The notes beneath the pieces are model-generated. The model worked only from the letters and a program-made list of their open reading frames with translations, was not told the DNA's origin and made no database searches. Both the position numbers and the translations under genes were made by a program. Source: Acidobacteriota bacterium (GTDB taxonomy: Bacteria > Acidobacteriota > Terriglobia > Bryobacterales > JACQDG01). From it: 16,690 bases of DNA. The stretch spans positions 1-16,690 of the forward strand of contig JACQDG010000021.1 of assembly GCA_016201185.1 (NCBI GenBank). The letters are read 5' to 3'. Below, one piece after another: positions 14,750 through 16,690 of this stretch. Numbering within the stretch: position 1 is the stretch's first letter; every line of letters starts with the position of its first letter.

Positions 14750-14997
14750 TCCCCTCCCCCCTGCATTCCTACACCGGCGGTCGCTCTCAGGTGGAGGCCG
14801 CCGGCCACACGCTCGCCGAGGTCCTCGCCCATCTCGACGCCCGTTACCCCGGCATCCGCTTCCGGGTGATCGACGAGCAGGACCGCATCCGCCCGCACAT
14901 TAAGTTCTTTGTCGGCGGCGAGCTCGCGCCCGCCATCGCGCGCCCGATCCGCAAGGGGGAAGAAGTTCAAATCATCTGCGCCTTGAGCGGAGGTTAG
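14737..14997 (+). CDS. MoaD/ThiS-family ubiquitin-like sulfur carrier
   Basis: An 86-residue beta-grasp protein ending in the required Gly-Gly (ALSGG, 82-86), the site that is adenylated and thiocarboxylated in MoaD, ThiS and CysO. It reads MQVLIPSPLHSYTGG at the start, LAEVLAHLDARYPGIRF in the helix (26-42), RIRPHIKFFVGGE (50-62) and GEEVQIICALSGG (74-86). ATG 14737 overlaps the end of the propeller gene by 13 bp, so translation is coupled. No moaE, thiG, cysM, MoeB-type activating enzyme or JAB peptidase is in the window, so molybdopterin, thiazole or cysteine synthesis cannot be assigned. The association with a propeller argues against a plain molybdopterin role. Confidence 0.88.
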   Translation: MQVLIPSPLHSYTGGRSQVEAAGHTLAEVLAHLDARYPGIRFRVIDEQDRIRPHIKFFVGGELAPAIARPIRKGEEVQIICALSGG

Positions 14998-15020
14998 GGC
15001 CGGTCATTATTAACTTCCGT

Positions 15021-15092
15021 GCCATAATTGTCTTTCCCGCCTTTCGCCGGCTTCCCCCCGGCGGTACCCCCAAAAAAGCTTAAATTAGGAGG
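15021..15092 (+). promoter_or_regulatory. Leader region and strong ribosome site of the amidohydrolase gene
   Basis: CATAAT (15021-15026) and TAAATT (15081-15086) are -10-like hexamers, neither with a clear -35. A perfect AGGAGG (15087-15092) precedes ATG 15097 by 4 nt and decides the start against an in-frame upstream start at 15028. Confidence 0.4.
15045..15063. repeat. Short inverted repeat between moaD-like gene and amidohydrolase
   Basis: CGCCGG (15045-15050) and CCGGCG (15058-15063) could form a 6-bp hairpin with a 7-nt loop. No T-tract follows, so it is at best a weak pause or leader hairpin. Confidence 0.25.
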
Positions 15093-15096
15093 CGCC

Positions 15097-16401
15097 ATGA
15101 AAACCGTGCAATCCGCCTTGCTGTTTCTTCTATCCGCCACCCTCGCCCTTGCTCAGGCCCCCCGGCTCGCCGTCATCAAAGCCGGGCGCGTCGTCGATCC
15201 GCAGACCGCCATCGTCGCCGCGAACCAGAAGATCCTCATCGAGAACGACAAGATCAAAAGCATCGGCGCGAACTTCCAGCCGCCCGCCGGCGCCGCCGTC
15301 ATCGATCTTTCCGGCCTTACCGTGTTGCCCGGGCTGATGGACTGCCACACGCACCTCTGCGTCGCCCCGGTCCGAATCACCCGGGGCATGTTCGATAACT
15401 TTCCGGTCCCGGTCCGCTGGGACGCCGGCGGCTGGCCCGGCTTCTATCTCACCATCTTGCTGAACCCCACCGGTTACCGCGCCATCCATGGCGTGGCGCA
15501 TGCCCGCGAAATGCTCGAGAGCGGCTTTACCACCGTCCGCGACCTCGGCCATGCCGGTAACTATGCCGACACGGACCTGCGACGCGCCATCGAGGAGGAC
15601 CTGATCCCCGGACCGACCATCCTCAATTCCGGCAAGAAAATCTCTCCTTATGGCGGCCAGATGACCCTCCAGCCCGACTTGCGCGAGCACGGCAACCCCG
15701 ATTACCTGTTCGCCGACACGCGCGACGAGATGCGCAAGGCGATCCGTGAAAACGTCCATTACGGCGCCCGCGTGATCAAGATTGTGGTGGCCGGCCAGCG
15801 CTACGAGTATTCGACCGAAGACATCCGGTTTATCGTGGAGGAAGCTGCCCGGGCGGGCCTGAAGGTCTCCGCCGATTGCGCCACGCGAACCGCCTCCCGC
15901 CATGCTGCCGAGGCCGGCCTTGCCTCCATCGAGCATGCCATCGACATGGAGGAGAAGGACTTCGCGGTGGCCAAACGGAACAACGTGGCTCTCATCATCA
16001 ACATTCCGCCCGAGCTATTTTTCCGCGAGAGCGGCCTTTCTTACAACGTGATGAAGCCCTGGACCGACCGTTTGCGGCTTGCTTACCGCAGCGGCGTCCG
16101 CCTGGCCTTCGGCACCGACGTGGTGTTTTCCTTGCCCGGCCTCACTCACGGCCAGGCGTCTCTGGCTTTTCTTCAAAGCTACATCGAAGCCGGGATTCCG
16201 GCCCCCGACATTCTCAGGATGATGACCACGAACGCCGCCGAGTTGCTGGGCGTGGAGAAGGAGCGCGGCGCGCTGCAGTCCGGCCTCTACGCCGACCTAG
16301 TCGCCGTCCCCGGCAACCCCCTGGAGGACATCCAGACCCTGAAGAAAGTCAGCTTCGTGATGAAGGACGGCAAGGTGATCAAGCCTCCTGCTTCGCGGTG
16401 A
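15097..16401 (+). CDS. Exported metal-dependent amidohydrolase with an altered metal site
   Basis: A 434-residue amidohydrolase-superfamily protein of the imidazolonepropionase/prolidase-like subgroup; relatives cut dipeptides or cyclic amides. Residues 1-20 are a signal peptide (AQ-type end, LALAQ|APR). The N-terminal beta-sandwich and the metal motif DCHTHL (H84, H86) are followed by the bridging-Lys region VIKIVVAG (K228), SIEHA (H280) and FGTDV (D341), then a normal C-terminal sandwich (GLYADLVAVPGNPLEDI). Where relatives carry an HxH after the lysine (e.g. AAHAHG), this one reads VSADCATRT, so a usual metal ligand is replaced around D260. It may bind one metal, use D260, or be inactive. 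Substrate is unknown. It stands alone: 99 nt after the MoaD-like gene and before uvrA. Confidence 0.85.
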   Translation: MKTVQSALLFLLSATLALAQAPRLAVIKAGRVVDPQTAIVAANQKILIENDKIKSIGANFQPPAGAAVIDLSGLTVLPGLMDCHTHLCVAPVRITRGMFDNFPVPVRWDAGGWPGFYLTILLNPTGYRAIHGVAHAREMLESGFTTVRDLGHAGNYADTDLRRAIEEDLIPGPTILNSGKKISPYGGQMTLQPDLREHGNPDYLFADTRDEMRKAIRENVHYGARVIKIVVAGQRYEYSTEDIRFIVEEAARAGLKVSADCATRTASRHAAEAGLASIEHAIDMEEKDFAVAKRNNVALIINIPPELFFRESGLSYNVMKPWTDRLRLAYRSGVRLAFGTDVVFSLPGLTHGQASLAFLQSYIEAGIPAPDILRMMTTNAAELLGVEKERGALQSGLYADLVAVPGNPLEDIQTLKKVSFVMKDGKVIKPPASR

Positions 16402-16413
16402 CGCCGCCCCGCT

Positions 16414-16422
16414 TGATATAAT
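16414..16422 (+). promoter_or_regulatory. Extended -10 promoter element for uvrA
   Basis: TGATATAAT combines the TGn extension with a perfect TATAAT at 16417-16422. No good -35 is seen, as is common with extended -10 promoters. Transcription would begin near 16429, leaving a leader of about 38 nt that contains the palindrome at 16436-16455. Confidence 0.55.
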
Positions 16423-16435
16423 GAAAGGTTTCTCC

Positions 16436-16455
16436 ACAGCCGGAATTCCCGCTGT
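16436..16455. promoter_or_regulatory. 20-bp near-perfect palindrome between uvrA promoter and start
   Basis: ACAGCCGGAATTCCCGCTGT is a perfect inverted repeat except for one C:C pair (positions 16441 and 16450). It lies just downstream of the -10 box and ends beside the uvrA ribosome site, the place of a repressor operator or a translation-blocking hairpin. No standard LexA box was recognised. Confidence 0.45.
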
Positions 16456-16466
16456 AGGGTCGGCCC

Positions 16467-16690
16467 TTGTCCCAGGATTACCTCGAAATCCGCGGCGCGC
16501 GGGTTCACAACCTGAAAAACATTAACTTGCAATTGCCGCACAACCAGCTCACGGTTATTACCGGCGTCTCCGGCTCCGGCAAATCCTCGTTGGCCTTCGA
16601 TACGATTTACGCTGAGGGCCAGCGCCGCTATGTCGAGTCGATGTCGGCCTACGCCCGGCAGTTCCTGGAGCGGATCGAGAAGCCGGACGT
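16467..16690 (+). CDS. uvrA: UvrA, excision nuclease subunit A (5' part; continues past window)
   Basis: UvrA is the DNA damage-sensing ABC ATPase of nucleotide excision repair; it loads UvrB at lesions. The first 74 complete codons give MSQDYLEIRGARVHNLKNIN (1-20), Walker A GVSGSGKSS (33-41) and AFDTIYAEGQRRYVESMSAYARQFLERIEKPDV (43-75), all hallmark UvrA sequence. The gene is cut off by the window edge. The start is TTG 16467: an in-frame TAG lies at 16455-16457, so no earlier start is possible, and AGGG just upstream is the likely ribosome site. It has its own extended -10 promoter and a palindrome in the leader. Confidence 0.95.
   Translation, partial: MSQDYLEIRGARVHNLKNINLQLPHNQLTVITGVSGSGKSSLAFDTIYAEGQRRYVESMSAYARQFLERIEKPD

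Noticed and set aside
1..16690. CRISPR arrays, tRNA or rRNA genes, insertion sequences
   Set aside because: No regularly spaced direct repeats, cloverleaf-type sequences, rRNA-like stretches or transposase motifs were found.

Overview
The window is a GC-rich bacterial chromosome segment from a Gram-negative organism: it has a lipid A-type acyltransferase, signal peptides and a periplasmic di-heme peroxidase. The mixture of exported sialidase-like and amidohydrolase proteins, and a Trp/Arg-rich orphan family with a tail reading NTFLPNKAN, makes me suspect Acidobacteriota (Solibacter/Bryobacter relatives), probably a metagenome assembly. That assignment is inference. No tRNA, rRNA, CRISPR array or intact insertion sequence was seen.

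Layout. (1) Positions 1-1100 are a decaying accessory stretch: an intact small antitoxin, a PemK/MazF toxin split over three frames, and an N-terminally truncated orphan gene. (2) 1109-2782 carries the chaperone pair grpE-dnaJ. (3) On the minus strand 4837-2760, a lipid A acyltransferase is tightly coupled to a class V aminotransferase whose end overlaps the end of dnaJ. (4) Divergently, a GT39 membrane glycosyltransferase is followed by a di-heme cytochrome c peroxidase (4904-7289). (5) A MaoC-like protein (7739-7293) and a three-gene minus-strand unit (10876-7866) follow: an exported sialidase-like beta-propeller, N-carbamoylputrescine amidase (aguB) and a frameshifted agmatine deiminase (aguA). 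(6) An acyl-CoA synthetase (10916-12541) diverges from that unit across a 39-bp intergenic region. (7) An aldolase of the HpcH/HpaI family with a signal peptide (minus strand) diverges from an overlapping pair, a BNR propeller and a MoaD/ThiS-type ubiquitin-like protein. (8) An exported amidohydrolase and the start of uvrA close the window.

The genes are mostly unrelated housekeeping and accessory units. The real functional pairs are GrpE with DnaJ, AguA with AguB (arginine to putrescine by the agmatine route, apparently broken at AguA), and the tightly linked propeller/MoaD pair of unknown role.

The most interesting signals are: the propeller-MoaD pair; a probably exported aldolase with a complete class II active site; an amidohydrolase lacking the usual HxH metal ligand; a 20-bp near-perfect palindrome between the uvrA promoter and start codon; and several start codons lying 5-9 nt after a -10-like box without a Shine-Dalgarno sequence, suggesting leaderless transcripts.
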